Shown here: in pieces, positions 29,508 through 37,955 of the stretch
Numbering within the stretch: the first letter of the stretch is position 1
Layout: the number at the start of each line of letters is the position of its first letter
Source of the DNA: Mesobacillus persicus
GTDB taxonomy: Bacteria; Bacillota; Bacilli; Bacillales; Cytobacillaceae
NCBI RefSeq assembly: GCF_900109925.1
Contig: NZ_FOBW01000017.1
Coordinates: forward strand, 1-64,000
Direction of reading: 5' to 3'
Length of the DNA stretch: 64,000 nt
The notes under the pieces: model-generated
Database searches by the model: none
The model's input: the letters and a program-made list of their open reading frames with translations, nothing else
Told to the model about the DNA's origin: nothing
Position numbers and translations under genes: made by a program

Positions 29508-29536
29508 TTGTATATCCATCAAACAATGTTTATGAT
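29508..29536 (+). promoter_or_regulatory. Probable xylR promoter
   Basis: TTGTAT (29508-29513) and TATGAT (29531-29536) are spaced by 17 bp, 37 bp before the xylR start codon. Confidence 0.6.
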
Positions 29537-29572
29537 AAAATAAATTTACTACTAAATAAGGAGTTAATCATA

Positions 29573-30733
29573 GTGGGAACGATGACCTGGAATCAACAAG
29601 TTGTAAAGAAAAATAATAAAGCCCTCGTATTGCAATTAGTTATGGAAAAAGGGTCCCTCTCCCGAGCTGACATTGCCCAGGTATCAGGATTAAATAAGAC
29701 AACTGTTTCTTCATTAGTAAATGAATTATTAGCAGAAGAACTTATTTACGAATCCGGCCCAGGTGAATCAAGCGGTGGCCGACGACCTGTGATCCTTCAT
29801 TTCAATAAAAATGCCGGATATGCGATTGGAATTGATATCGGTGTTAACTATGTTTTATGTGTCTTGACGGATTTAAAAGGCAATATTGTCGTGGAAAAAA
29901 ACCAGGCGGTTAACAGAACCCCCTATTCTACGATCATGAGCATTGTTCAAACGATGATTCAGTCTTTAATGGAAGAAATGCCTCACAGTAGATATGGAAT
30001 TATTGGGATTGGAATCGGTGTACCTGGGATTGTAAACAAAGAAGGGTCGATCCTGCTTGCTCCGAATTTAGGCTGGACAAATATTCAGTTAAAAGAGGAC
30101 CTTGCACGCTTGTTCAAAGTACCCGTTATCATTGAAAACGAGGCGAATGCCGGGGCTGTCGGTGAACAGCAGTTTGGTGCAGGTCAAGATTATCAAAATA
30201 TTATCTATATTAGTGCCGGGATTGGTATAGGTGTTGGGATTATTTTAAATCAAGAATTATATCAAGGGAAAAATGGATTCTCCGGTGAAATGGGTCATAT
30301 GGTGATTGATATGAACGGCAAGCGTTGCAACTGTGGGAGCAGCGGATGTTGGGAAGCCTACGCCTCTGAACATGCATTGCTAGAGATGGCTGATCAAGAC
30401 GTTGATACACTAGAGTCTTTAATCCAATCTGCTGAGAGCGGGAATCAAGTCGCTCAAAGTCTTTTTGAAAATATTGGACGTTACCTCGGCTTTGGAATCA
30501 ATAACATCATTAATACCTTTAACCCTGACCAAGTCATCATTGGCAACCGCTTGGCACTTGCACAAGAATGGATTGAGCAGCCAATCCAGACAACCATTCA
30601 AAATCATACCCTTGCCTACCACCAAAACGAAATGCAATTAAACTTCTCCAAGCTTGGCAAATATTCAACTGCTTTAGGTGTCACAGCTTTTGTTGTTGAT
30701 AACTTTATTAAGGGCGAAGAGAAAATCTCATAA
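29573..30733 (+). CDS. xylR: Xylose-responsive transcriptional repressor XylR (ROK family)
   Basis: The protein has 386 residues from GTG 29573, chosen because AAGGAG lies 9 bp upstream and the upstream frame looks non-coding. The N-terminal winged helix-turn-helix spans about 13-75 (SRADIAQVSGLNKTTVSSLV is the HTH). The ROK sugar-binding domain follows, with the ATP-like loop IGIDIGVNYVLCVLTD, ExGH-type GEMGHMVID and the zinc motif CNCGSSGCWE. It represses xyl genes and is released by xylose. It is divergent from xylA. Confidence 0.95.
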   Translation: MGTMTWNQQVVKKNNKALVLQLVMEKGSLSRADIAQVSGLNKTTVSSLVNELLAEELIYESGPGESSGGRRPVILHFNKNAGYAIGIDIGVNYVLCVLTDLKGNIVVEKNQAVNRTPYSTIMSIVQTMIQSLMEEMPHSRYGIIGIGIGVPGIVNKEGSILLAPNLGWTNIQLKEDLARLFKVPVIIENEANAGAVGEQQFGAGQDYQNIIYISAGIGIGVGIILNQELYQGKNGFSGEMGHMVIDMNGKRCNCGSSGCWEAYASEHALLEMADQDVDTLESLIQSAESGNQVAQSLFENIGRYLGFGINNIINTFNPDQVIIGNRLALAQEWIEQPIQTTIQNHTLAYHQNEMQLNFSKLGKYSTALGVTAFVVDNFIKGEEKIS

Positions 30734-30740
30734 GTTGATT

Positions 30741-30775
30741 TTATGGCATCATAATTCGATTATGGTGTCTTTTTG
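30741..30775 (+). terminator. Terminator of xylR
   Basis: GGCATCATAAT / ATTATGGTGTC arms followed by TTTTTG lie just after the stop codon. Confidence 0.65.
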
Positions 30776-30940
30776 TTTAGGCGATTCTCTTGGGACTTCT
30801 TGATCCTAATTCTCTAATGGTCGCTCTTTTTGGGCCTCATGAACCTTTTTGCTGAACACCTTAAACTAAAAAAATGACCCCATCAGGTTAGAAGGCACTG
30901 AAAAGCCTTCGGGTTTTTGAAAAAGTAATTTCTTCAATCA

Positions 30941-30986
30941 AAAAACGACTCTAATATTCAAAACCTGATTTAGAGTCGTTTTTTTG
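30941..30986. terminator. Second hairpin after xylR
   Basis: The arms AAACGACTCTAA and TTTAGAGTCGTTTTTTT enclose a 14-base loop. It is a strong stem with a T run on the plus strand, possibly a backup terminator. Confidence 0.7.
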
Positions 30987-31020
30987 TTAATTTTTAAACT
31001 CAACCTAATTAAAGACACTG

Positions 31021-31152
31021 TTGATTGGAGTGGAAGGCGGCGAAGACTCCTGCGGGAGTACGGGGCAGGGGAGACCCCACAGGTGCCAAAGGCACCGAGG
31101 AGGCTCCCCGGCACGCCCGCGGAAAGCGAAGCCGCCTGGAACGGAAATCAAC
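31021..31152. repeat. GC-rich dispersed palindromic repeat, copy 3
   Basis: This copy is in the opposite orientation to the other two. It starts TTGATTGGAGTGGAAGGCGG and ends GGAACGGAAATCAA, with core GGGGAGACCCCACAGG and CCGAGGAGGCTCCCC. Open frames across it are artefacts of its GC-rich composition. Confidence 0.78.
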
Positions 31153-31274
31153 AACTATGTTTTAGCACTTTTCTATTTCGAGGGACCTTTTCAGTGCCCT
31201 CTCAGGTTAACGGGGCTATTTAACAACAAATCTCACGAAAATTTCAGTTCTAAATCTGAGTGCTTTATTGATTA

Positions 31275-31440
31275 ACTAGTGAATATGAAATAAGGGGAGA
31301 TTCTCCCGCTATACCAATAAAAATCCCGCAATTTTAACGTTTCTCGAGTTAATAAAGGGAATTTCTCCGCTTATTTTTGCTATTTTTAATGGTATTTGCT
31401 AATTAAGGGGAATTTTTCCCTTTATTTTGTAAGGGATAAG
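31275..31440. repeat. Cluster of three small AT-flanked palindromes
   Basis: AAGGGGAGATTCTCCCGC, AAAGGGAATTTCTCCGCTT and AAGGGGAATTTTTCCCTTT repeat the same GGGGA-AT-TCCCC theme at about 60-bp steps. No gene is visible. The function is unknown; they may be degenerate small hairpins. Confidence 0.4.
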
Positions 31441-31445
31441 AATAG

Positions 31446-31488
31446 CAAAAAAAGCAGGGCAAATCCCATAGGGTTGCCCTGCTTTTCT
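31446..31488 (-). terminator. Terminator of the second GH43 gene
   Basis: AAGCAGGGCAA / TTGCCCTGCTTTT arms around an 11-base loop lie 64 bp after the stop codon. Confidence 0.85.
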
Positions 31489-31551
31489 CTTGCCTTCTGT
31501 ACCTCAAAATAGAACTCGTTACTACAATAAGGAGGCAAGCGGTTCACTTAC

Positions 31552-32538
31552 TTACTTATGTCCATAAGGATCAATCGTTTGAATGGTTCCGTCTTCGTTA
31601 TACTTAAGTTCCGTGTACTTGACTGAACGCTTATGGTTTACGCCATCTGACATTTCGCAATCGTGATAGAACAGATACCATTTACCCTGATACTCAACAA
31701 TGGAATGATGCGTTGTCCAGCCGATGACTGGAGTAAGAATCGTTCCTTTGTACACAAAAGGTCCCTGAGGATTTTCACTTACTGCATAAACAATTTTATG
31801 AGTGTTACCGGTAGAATAGGAAAGATAGTATAGACCATTATACTTATGAACCCAAGGGCCTTCAAAGAATCGACGATCTTCGTCTCCTGCTAGAAGTGGG
31901 TTGCCATCTTCATCTACAATTGAAATTTCATTTGGCTCACTTTTAAAAGTAAGCATATCATCGCTTAGTTCGGCTACGATTGGTCCTAACGCTGGTTCTG
32001 TAGGAGCTGGTCCTTCGGCATCTTCTTTAAATGTTCTAGTCTGCCACTTTTCCAACTGTCCACCCCAAAGGCCACCAAAGTAAACATATGCTTTTTCATC
32101 TTCATCCACTAATACTGCCGGGTCAATGCTGAAGCTTCCAGGAATGTAATTTTCCTCTGCCTTGAAAGGTCCTGCAGGTTTATCGCTAGTTGCGACGCCA
32201 AGTCTAAAGATGCCATCTTTATCTCTCGCTGGGAAGAATAAATAGTACGTATTATTTTTATAAGCAGCATCAGGTGCCCAAAGCTGTTTACTTGCCCAAG
32301 GGATATCTTTTAAGTGAAGTACTTCACCGTGGTCTACAACTGGACCGCCTGCTTCATCCATGGATAAAACATGGTAGTCTTCCATCTTATATTGGTCACC
32401 ATTATCATTCGAAGGTTCATCATGATCAAGATCATGAGAAGGATAAATATAAAGCTTTCCTTCAAAAACATGCGCGGAAGGATCTGCTGTGTAAATATGT
32501 GTAACAATCGGTTCATTTGGTTTAGAGTTTTTAGACAT
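31552..32538 (-). CDS. GH43 family glycoside hydrolase (beta-xylosidase or arabinofuranosidase)
   Basis: The protein has 328 residues from ATG 32538, which lies 5 bp after GGAGG; an upstream open frame has no site. It is a single five-bladed propeller: catalytic Asp in YTADPSAHVF, pKa-modulating Asp in SFSIDPAVLVDEDEK and acid Glu in FFEGPWVHKYNG. It lacks the C-terminal sandwich seen in the first GH43 and has no signal peptide. It probably removes arabinose or xylose from imported oligosaccharides; the sequence does not decide which. A cre-like site overlaps its promoter. Confidence 0.9.
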   Translation of the reverse strand: MSKNSKPNEPIVTHIYTADPSAHVFEGKLYIYPSHDLDHDEPSNDNGDQYKMEDYHVLSMDEAGGPVVDHGEVLHLKDIPWASKQLWAPDAAYKNNTYYLFFPARDKDGIFRLGVATSDKPAGPFKAEENYIPGSFSIDPAVLVDEDEKAYVYFGGLWGGQLEKWQTRTFKEDAEGPAPTEPALGPIVAELSDDMLTFKSEPNEISIVDEDGNPLLAGDEDRRFFEGPWVHKYNGLYYLSYSTGNTHKIVYAVSENPQGPFVYKGTILTPVIGWTTHHSIVEYQGKWYLFYHDCEMSDGVNHKRSVKYTELKYNEDGTIQTIDPYGHK

Positions 32539-32555
32539 AATATCCTCCATTGGTT

Positions 32556-32569
32556 TGAAAGTGTTTACA
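32556..32569 (-). promoter_or_regulatory. cre-like site of the second GH43 gene
   Basis: TGAAAGTGTTTACA on the plus strand fits the CcpA consensus with one mismatch. It lies just downstream of TATAAT (32576-32581, minus strand), the place where CcpA blocks transcription start. A lone half-site TTAGTTGTTTG resembling the XylR operator lies further upstream near 32612. Confidence 0.55.
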
Positions 32570-32712
32570 ATTTCTATTATAACTATAACCCAATCACTTT
32601 GTATACTCAAACAACTAACTTTTTTAACACAAATTTACCCTGGGTGCCAGGCACCATCCAGGTAATGGAAGTTTTTGTCGCTTAACCTTTTTAAACAATT
32701 GTACTTGTACCT

Positions 32713-32733
32713 CAAAAAGCCCCAATATGGGGC
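32713..32733 (-). terminator. Terminator downstream of truA
   Basis: GGCCCCATATTGGGGC is followed by TTTTTG on the minus strand. It lies after the rlmD-like stub and would end the truA transcript. Confidence 0.7.
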
Positions 32734-32737
32734 CAGC

Positions 32738-32805
32738 AACCTTATATTCATTTAAAACAAGCTTTGCTACATTTTCCAGGTGTGGCAACATAGGGTGTGG
32801 TGGAT
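32738..32805 (-). pseudogene. Possible rlmD 3' stub A
   Basis: The minus strand reads PHLENVAKLVLNEYK, which resembles the HxENVALL tail of TrmA/RlmD rRNA methyltransferases, followed by a terminator. It is the weakest of four similar stubs in 32.7-42.4 kb and may be chance. Confidence 0.2.
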
Positions 32806-32811
32806 GTTTTT

Positions 32812-33549
32812 TTAAAAACCAACCTTCTCCAAATACAATCCCTCGGCTTCCGCCATACGACCTGTTTGAATTCTTTCTTTTGATTCAAGAATCGTAGGGA
32901 TTGTAGTAGGATCTTTTTCTCCTAATCCAACTTCAATTAACGTTCCTACAATTTTTCTAACCATATTGTAAAGGAAGCCGTTGCCACGAACTTTAATTTC
33001 GATGAAACCCTCGTTTTCTTCTATATCAAGTGAGTAGATTTCACGCACCATTGACTTTTTCTTCGACTTGGCATTGGAATAGGATGTAAAGTCATGCGTA
33101 CCTAGAAAATACTGAGATGCTTTTCGCATTTTTTCAATATCAAGCCTGTCCTCCACATGCATACTGTACTTTCGCATGAAGGGATGGGGATATTTCTCGT
33201 TCCAAATCTTACACAAATAAGTTTTATCATTCGCATTATAGCGTGCATGAAATCGATCAGGAACGAACGATACATCGACAACGCTAATATCATTAGGAAG
33301 ATACCTATTTAAATATTGCATAACCTCATCTTCCGTTGAATCTTTATGCATCTTAAAATTCGCAATTTGGGCAAGAGCATGTACACCTGCATCCGTTCTT
33401 CCAGATCCGATGATTTCAATTTTTTCTCCTGCCAACTCTGATAATACGTTTTCAATTTTTCCTTGAATGGTTTTGTCATCGTTACCGAGTCGTTGCCACC
33501 CCTTGTAGCGGGCACCATCATATTGAATGGTTAATTTATAATTGTTCAT
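32812..33549 (-). CDS. truA: tRNA pseudouridine(38-40) synthase TruA
   Basis: The 245-residue protein has the TruA fold. The catalytic Asp52 lies in GSGRTDAGVHALAQ, with GWQRLGND near residue 20, RFHARYNAND near 103 and the C-terminal GNGFLYNMVRKIVGTLIEVG. It makes pseudouridine at positions 38-40 of the tRNA anticodon arm. AAGGAG precedes the ATG. In Bacillus the main truA lies in the ribosomal protein region, so this stand-alone gene may be a second copy; that is inference. Confidence 0.93.
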   Translation of the reverse strand: MNNYKLTIQYDGARYKGWQRLGNDDKTIQGKIENVLSELAGEKIEIIGSGRTDAGVHALAQIANFKMHKDSTEDEVMQYLNRYLPNDISVVDVSFVPDRFHARYNANDKTYLCKIWNEKYPHPFMRKYSMHVEDRLDIEKMRKASQYFLGTHDFTSYSNAKSKKKSMVREIYSLDIEENEGFIEIKVRGNGFLYNMVRKIVGTLIEVGLGEKDPTTIPTILESKERIQTGRMAEAEGLYLEKVGF

Positions 33550-33651
33550 TGCTTTCTCCTTCTATAAGTACTTTTTATCTAAATTCCTCATTAACAACAT
33601 TTTAGCACAACTATATCACTTCTTATTCTTTGTGAAAATTACACCCCTAAA

Positions 33652-33688
33652 ACAAAACTCCCCCAAACAACTAGTCTGAGGGAGCCTG
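33652..33688 (-). terminator. Terminator of the thi operon
   Basis: CTCCC and GGGGGAG arms with a T run (TTTTGTTTT) on the minus strand lie after thiD and stub B. The hairpin and flank resemble those after stub C at 37.8 kb. Confidence 0.65.
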
Positions 33689-33699
33689 AAACACACATC

Positions 33700-33760
33700 T
33701 ATATTCAACTACAAATTGCCTATAATCAACTTTATCATCGCGACTGACTCAACATGCCCA
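33700..33760 (-). pseudogene. rlmD-like 3' stub B
   Basis: The minus strand reads TGHVESVAMIKLI and then stops, similar to the C-terminal HVESVALI of RlmD-type 23S rRNA m5U methyltransferases. The downstream stretch to the terminator aligns with stub C. Only about 20 codons remain. Confidence 0.35.
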
Positions 33761-33784
33761 GTTTACTTCAACTACTATACATCC

Positions 33785-34591
33785 CTATTTATTTATAATT
33801 TTTGCATCCGTATAGACATTCCAAACGTGGTTAAGCGGTCCGCTTCCTTTTCCAAGATCAAGCATTGCCCATAATGCACCTGATACATATTCCTTGGCAA
33901 ATTCAATTGACCCCTGCAAATCCATGCCCTTGGCAAGACCTGAAGCGATGGCACTGGATAAGGTACACCCAGTTCCATGAGTATTTTTATTGTCCACTCG
34001 GTCCCCTATGAACCATCTGTACTCATGATTATAATACAATAAATCATTGGCATCGTTTATGCTGTGTCCACCCTTACAAAGAACGGCACATCCGTATTCC
34101 TTACTGATGATTTTTGCCGCCTTAATCATATCAGCTTCATTAATAATGGATATTCCTGATAAAACAGAAGCTTCCGGAATATTTGGTGTCAATAAAATCG
34201 CCTGATGAAAGATGTCATTCTTTAATGTTTCCACTGCATCGTCCTGAAGAAGCTTTGAACCGCTGGTGGAAACCATTACCGGATCGACAACAATGTTTTT
34301 TGCATGATAAAACTTCAGCTTTTCTGAAATGGTTTTAATCAGTCCAGCTGATGAAACCATACCAATCTTCACTGCATCCGGATAGATATCGGTAAAAATA
34401 CTATCCAACTGTTTGCCCAAGAATTCTGGAGTCACTTCTACAATATCCGTAACACCAGTTGTATTCTGAGCAGTAAGTGCAGTTATCGCACTCATGGCAT
34501 ATACGCCATTTGCGGTCATTGTCTTTATATCTGCCTGGATGCCGGCGCCTCCTGAGGAATCGCTTCCTGCAATTGTTAATGCTGTCTTCAT
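33785..34591 (-). CDS. thiD: Hydroxymethylpyrimidine/phosphomethylpyrimidine kinase
   Basis: The protein has 268 residues from ATG 34591, which lies 5 bp after GGAGG; the frame begins 4 codons earlier. Ribokinase-fold motifs are clear: TIAGSDSSGGAGIQADIKT (about 5-23), DPVMVSTSG (about 104-112) and the anion hole KNTHGTGCTLSSAIAS with catalytic Asp replaced in the normal TGC context. It phosphorylates HMP to HMP-PP. It is last gene of the thiamine operon. Confidence 0.95.
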   Translation of the reverse strand: MKTALTIAGSDSSGGAGIQADIKTMTANGVYAMSAITALTAQNTTGVTDIVEVTPEFLGKQLDSIFTDIYPDAVKIGMVSSAGLIKTISEKLKFYHAKNIVVDPVMVSTSGSKLLQDDAVETLKNDIFHQAILLTPNIPEASVLSGISIINEADMIKAAKIISKEYGCAVLCKGGHSINDANDLLYYNHEYRWFIGDRVDNKNTHGTGCTLSSAIASGLAKGMDLQGSIEFAKEYVSGALWAMLDLGKGSGPLNHVWNVYTDAKIINK

Positions 34592-34737
34592 TTCTCCCTC
34601 CATTTCGCTGTATACACAGCTCTCTTTTACATTTATTTTATCTAGGGCAAAAGGTGGTGACCCTATTTGCCGCTGAAGATTCTTTTTTTAAAAAGCATTA
34701 CTATCGCCTTATGTGTAAAAATGATAAGTTTACTAGT

Positions 34738-35454
34738 TTATTTGCTGATTGGGTTAAGCTTATTTAAGTTCCAAGCTATAACTAGATTAGTAGCTTCCAA
34801 CTTTGGATCATCAGCCTCTGTTACAGCGGACACCACGAAAAAGCCATCCACCCCGGTTTGTGCAAGTGGAGGGATATCAGCAAGCTTAACACCGCCACCG
34901 ATTACGACCGGAATTGGGCTGAGTTTAGCAAGCTCAGAAATTTCGTCCAAACTTCTGATCACTATTTTCCCATCCAAATCCATACCACAGTCCGGTTTCG
35001 TCTTCGTTTCACGCAGTGGTCCAGCGCCAAAATAGTCAATCTGAGAGACATCCACTGTTTTGATATACTCGAATAATTCATGCGTTCTGGCCGATACGCC
35101 CACGATTGAATCGTCGCCTAAGTATTCCCGACAAACATCCACTGGGATATCCGATTGACCGACGTGGATTCCATCTACTTTAATCCCTTGTTTTCTAGCA
35201 GCTAGAATCACATCAAGACGATCATTCACGAGCAGCGCAACTTCATCCGACTTGCCAGCTTGTGCGATTACCTCGGAAGCTTCACGGGTCAACTGAATTA
35301 GTTCAAGGGCAGAGGCAACCTTTGAACGGATTTGTATACATGTAAAACCTGCCTCAATCGCATCTTTAATGATTGTCCCAACGGGCCGATTTTTCGTATT
35401 CTCAGGGCCCACAACAAGGTAGGCTGAAATATTAATATTTTTTCTAATGCTCAT
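34738..35454 (-). CDS. thiE: Thiamine phosphate synthase
   Basis: The 238-residue protein has the ThiE barrel: CIQIRSKVASA (usual QLREK region is altered to QIRSK), LLVNDRLDVILAARKQGIKVDGIHVGQSD (about 83-111), GVSARTHE, DYFGAGPLRETKTKP (about 140-154) and VVIGGGVKLADIPPLAQTG. It joins HMP-PP and thiazole phosphate to thiamine phosphate. Its start overlaps the upstream MTH1187-family gene by 11 bp. The QLRxK variation is a little unusual, but the remaining active-site blocks are present. Confidence 0.9.
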   Translation of the reverse strand: MSIRKNINISAYLVVGPENTKNRPVGTIIKDAIEAGFTCIQIRSKVASALELIQLTREASEVIAQAGKSDEVALLVNDRLDVILAARKQGIKVDGIHVGQSDIPVDVCREYLGDDSIVGVSARTHELFEYIKTVDVSQIDYFGAGPLRETKTKPDCGMDLDGKIVIRSLDEISELAKLSPIPVVIGGGVKLADIPPLAQTGVDGFFVVSAVTEADDPKLEATNLVIAWNLNKLNPISK

Positions 35455-35755
35455 TTTGTCCTCCCAAAATATCGTTGATTTTATCGACTTTTGTATTCAT
35501 CGTGTTCGTAAAACCAGGACGTATATCTGCCTTTAGAACAACTTCCGTGCGGATTCCTTTGGCGGCAAGTACAAATGTTGCGTCTTTTACAACCTTCATG
35601 ACTTCATCCCACTCCCCTTCAATCTCTGTAAACATGGAAGTCGTATGATGTGGTAAGCCTGACTCACGAATCACTTTCACCACTTCGGCTACTTCAGATG
35701 CAAGTTCCTCACCTTTACCAAAAGGCGCGATTGCAACGGCAATTAGTGTATTCAT
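35444..35755 (-). CDS. Thiamine-binding MTH1187/YkoF-like protein
   Basis: The 103-residue protein has the ferredoxin-like MTH1187 (DUF77) pattern: VAIAPFGKGEELASEVAEVVKVI at the start, GLPHHTTSMFTEIEGEWDEVM in the centre and a helical tail. Members bind thiamine or its HMP part (YkoF, YqgV). Encoded inside a thi operon, it probably carries or buffers a salvage intermediate. GAGGAGG lies 8 bp before the ATG. Confidence 0.85.
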   Translation of the reverse strand: MNTLIAVAIAPFGKGEELASEVAEVVKVIRESGLPHHTTSMFTEIEGEWDEVMKVVKDATFVLAAKGIRTEVVLKADIRPGFTNTMNTKVDKINDILGGQNEH

Positions 35756-35758
35756 AAA

Positions 35759-36595
35759 TTAAACCTCCTCAATTTCAAATGGATTGTGCGCAATATCCAC
35801 TGCGGTTGCTTTATACAGTTCATCGAGGAACTGAACCTGAAAACTTCCTGGCCCATCAACCCTATTTTCAGCACGGGCTCCCGCTAAATTGTAGACTGCA
35901 GAAGCAGTAAGCGCGGCGATAAACGGCGAGGTGGCTGTTGAATAGACCGCGACGACTCCACCCAATGAACAGCCAGCCCCAGTAATTTTCTCCATAAAAT
36001 GTGACCCTCCATGAGAGTAGGCAATGACCGAACCGTCGGTGATTAAATCCGTTTTGCCCGATACGGCAACAGCCCCACCGGTCCATTTGGCCAACGCGAC
36101 AGCCGCGGCCTTTGCGGTGTTTACTGTATCTGTAGAATCCACTCCTCGGACATTGGATACATCCGTACCACCGTCCAACTCCCACAAACCAGCCAAGGCA
36201 ATAATTTCCGAAGCATTTCCTCTAATCACACTTGGTTTATACTCTTTAAACTGCTGTAACAGTTGAGTTCTCAGCGAGCCAATACCAACTGCGACTGGAT
36301 CCAGGACCCATGGCTTCTCCGTATCGTGCAAAATTTTTGCTGTATGAGGTAGAGTCTCCTCATAGATTGGGAGAAGTGTACCGACGTTTATGTAGGTGGC
36401 CCCTCCGGCCTTTGCCAAAAATTCACCCTCATCGGGCAGATAAACCATCGCAGCGGATCCTCCGACGGCAAGCTGTGCATTAGCCACAAAATTGATCGTT
36501 ACCGTGTTGGTGATCGACCCTGCCATAGGATTTGTTTTTATTACAGTTTCAACTGCCTGAATCATCCTGTTTTGAATTTCCTCTTTAGTAATCAT
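35759..36595 (-). CDS. thiM: Hydroxyethylthiazole kinase
   Basis: The 278-residue protein has ribokinase-like ThiM motifs: ITNTVTINFVANAQLAVGGSAAMVY (about 28-52), PWVLDPVAVGIGSLRTQL, IRGNASEIIAL (about 140) and the phosphate loop ITGAGCSLGGVVAVY with the catalytic Cys. It phosphorylates thiazole alcohol for ThiE. AAAGGAG lies 9 bp before the ATG. It lies between tenA (158-bp gap) and the MTH1187-family gene (3-bp gap). Confidence 0.95.
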   Translation of the reverse strand: MITKEEIQNRMIQAVETVIKTNPMAGSITNTVTINFVANAQLAVGGSAAMVYLPDEGEFLAKAGGATYINVGTLLPIYEETLPHTAKILHDTEKPWVLDPVAVGIGSLRTQLLQQFKEYKPSVIRGNASEIIALAGLWELDGGTDVSNVRGVDSTDTVNTAKAAAVALAKWTGGAVAVSGKTDLITDGSVIAYSHGGSHFMEKITGAGCSLGGVVAVYSTATSPFIAALTASAVYNLAGARAENRVDGPGSFQVQFLDELYKATAVDIAHNPFEIEEV

Positions 36596-36754
36596 TTAAT
36601 CGTTCTCCTTTCCCAGATAGGTTTGTTTGATAGAATCCCAAAATTTTAAATCAACCCACACTTAAGTCCGATAACCACTGACATGCAATCTTTTAATCTA
36701 GTTTCATTCTTTTCTAAAAATTTTGCAGAAACCAGTCATCTTACACTCTTCCTT

Positions 36755-37444
36755 TTAGCTGTTGATGATGGAATTCTGTTTCTCGATAGGCCATTCTTCT
36801 TGTCGATAAGCCATTTCCCAAAACGAGTATTCATATTGACTGCTAATCACAAAAAGTTCAGACATTCGCTCCCGATCTGATTCCGTTACCCTCTCAGCAA
36901 TCTCATCGATACGGTTGATTTGTTCCACAACCAATTCATGAAACCATTCACCACCGTATGCAGCAATCCATTCTTGGTAGATCGGTTCCTTTGGTGTCAT
37001 CCCTTTTAGGCGCTGCCCGATTTCATCATAAAGCCAATAGCAAGGGAGTAATGCTGCAATAATATCGCCGAGTTGACCAATACATGCTACACGATAAAGA
37101 TGTGAGGTATAGGCATATGCAGTAGGAGCAGGCTTAAATTTCGCTATTTCATTTTCAGTAATCCCTAATTGTTTGGAAAAATTAGCATGTAGTTTCAATT
37201 CGGCTTCGGCTGTCCCCTGTGCGTGGACAGCCATACGGGCAGTTGTATGTAAATCTGGTGCCTTCGCCGCCCCTAACGCTTGCACCTTTGCAAAATGAGA
37301 AAGATAATAAGAGTCCTGTAACACGTAATAGCGAAAGCTTTTCAGTGATAAGCTTCCATCGGCAATTCCTTTTACAAAAGGATGCTGAAAGCTCGCCTCC
37401 CAAATCGTATCTACTTCTTGTCGTAACTGCTGTGAAAACGTCAT
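36755..37444 (-). CDS. tenA: Thiaminase II / aminopyrimidine aminohydrolase
   Basis: The 229-residue all-helical protein matches TenA in length and key residues: Cys135 in ALLPCYWLY and Glu205 in SSQYEYSFW take the same positions as in Bacillus subtilis TenA. It hydrolyses aminopyrimidine breakdown products of thiamine to HMP for salvage. It is first gene behind the TPP riboswitch. GGAGGG lies 5 bp before the ATG. Confidence 0.95.
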   Translation of the reverse strand: MTFSQQLRQEVDTIWEASFQHPFVKGIADGSLSLKSFRYYVLQDSYYLSHFAKVQALGAAKAPDLHTTARMAVHAQGTAEAELKLHANFSKQLGITENEIAKFKPAPTAYAYTSHLYRVACIGQLGDIIAALLPCYWLYDEIGQRLKGMTPKEPIYQEWIAAYGGEWFHELVVEQINRIDEIAERVTESDRERMSELFVISSQYEYSFWEMAYRQEEWPIEKQNSIINS

Positions 37445-37493
37445 AAAATCCCTCCGAAAATTTAAGTATTAGCGGAGAAAGTGGAATAAAAAA

Positions 37494-37529
37494 AACCACT
37501 TTCCTTTTAAATAAAGAAAGTGGTTTTTT
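37494..37529 (-). terminator. Riboswitch-controlled terminator before tenA
   Basis: The minus strand has AACCACTTTC / GAAAGTGGTT arms followed by eight T residues. It lies between the TPP aptamer and tenA, so thiamine pyrophosphate would favour termination here. Confidence 0.85.
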
Positions 37530-37569
37530 ATGGAAATTATTTTAAAATCGAACAAGAAAATTTCCTCTA

Positions 37570-37664
37570 TCCCACTTCCCTACGCTGGTTTAAACCAGAT
37601 CAGGTTCTAAGAGTCTTAAAGTCACACTTTAATCTCAGCCATTTTGATGGCACCCCTAGTGGTG
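37570..37664 (-). promoter_or_regulatory. TPP riboswitch (THI element)
   Basis: On the minus strand the aptamer shows every conserved block: AGGGGTGCC, GGCTGAGAT, CTTAGAACCTGATCTGG, TTTAAACCAGCGTAGGGAA. The first and last parts pair as P1 (CCACTAGGG / CCCACTT region). It controls tenA-thiM-MTH1187-thiE-thiD by transcription termination. Confidence 0.97.
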
Positions 37665-37796
37665 AAAAATATTAAGTTTTCCAACTCATTTCAGTATTAT
37701 CTTAACATTCATAAAATAGTTGTCAAGAAGATATATTGATTAATAGTGTCGAAATCTTTTTAATAAAAAACTTCGTAACAGTTAGACCCCAAGGGC

Positions 37797-37831
37797 AAAA
37801 AAATCCCCCGAACCATTAGTCCTAGGGAGCA
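37797..37831 (-). terminator. Terminator after stub C
   Basis: TCCC and GGGGGA arms followed by a seven-T run on the minus strand. The stretch matches that after stub B at 33.65 kb in sequence as well as form. Confidence 0.6.
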
Positions 37832-37879
37832 TAAATCACAATTCAATTTACAACTAAAAATCCGCTAAGCCTATTGATA

Positions 37880-37955
37880 CAAAGCTATTTCAACTCTAGC
37901 AACGCTACACACTCCACATGCGCAGAGTGTATGTGGTAACACATTAGATGCTGGT
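37880..37955 (-). pseudogene. rlmD-like 3' stub C
   Basis: The minus strand reads YHIHSAHVECVALLELK and then a stop. SAHVECVALLE is the standard C-terminal end of Bacillus RlmD-type 23S rRNA (uracil-5-)-methyltransferases. The upstream part of the gene is absent and nothing else in 37680-38117 looks coding. Confidence 0.5.

Noticed and set aside
30984-31275. Two overlapping plus-strand frames of about 80 codons
   Set aside because: They lie across the GC-rich dispersed repeat and read Arg/Gly/Pro-rich sequence in both frames; no start signal is present.
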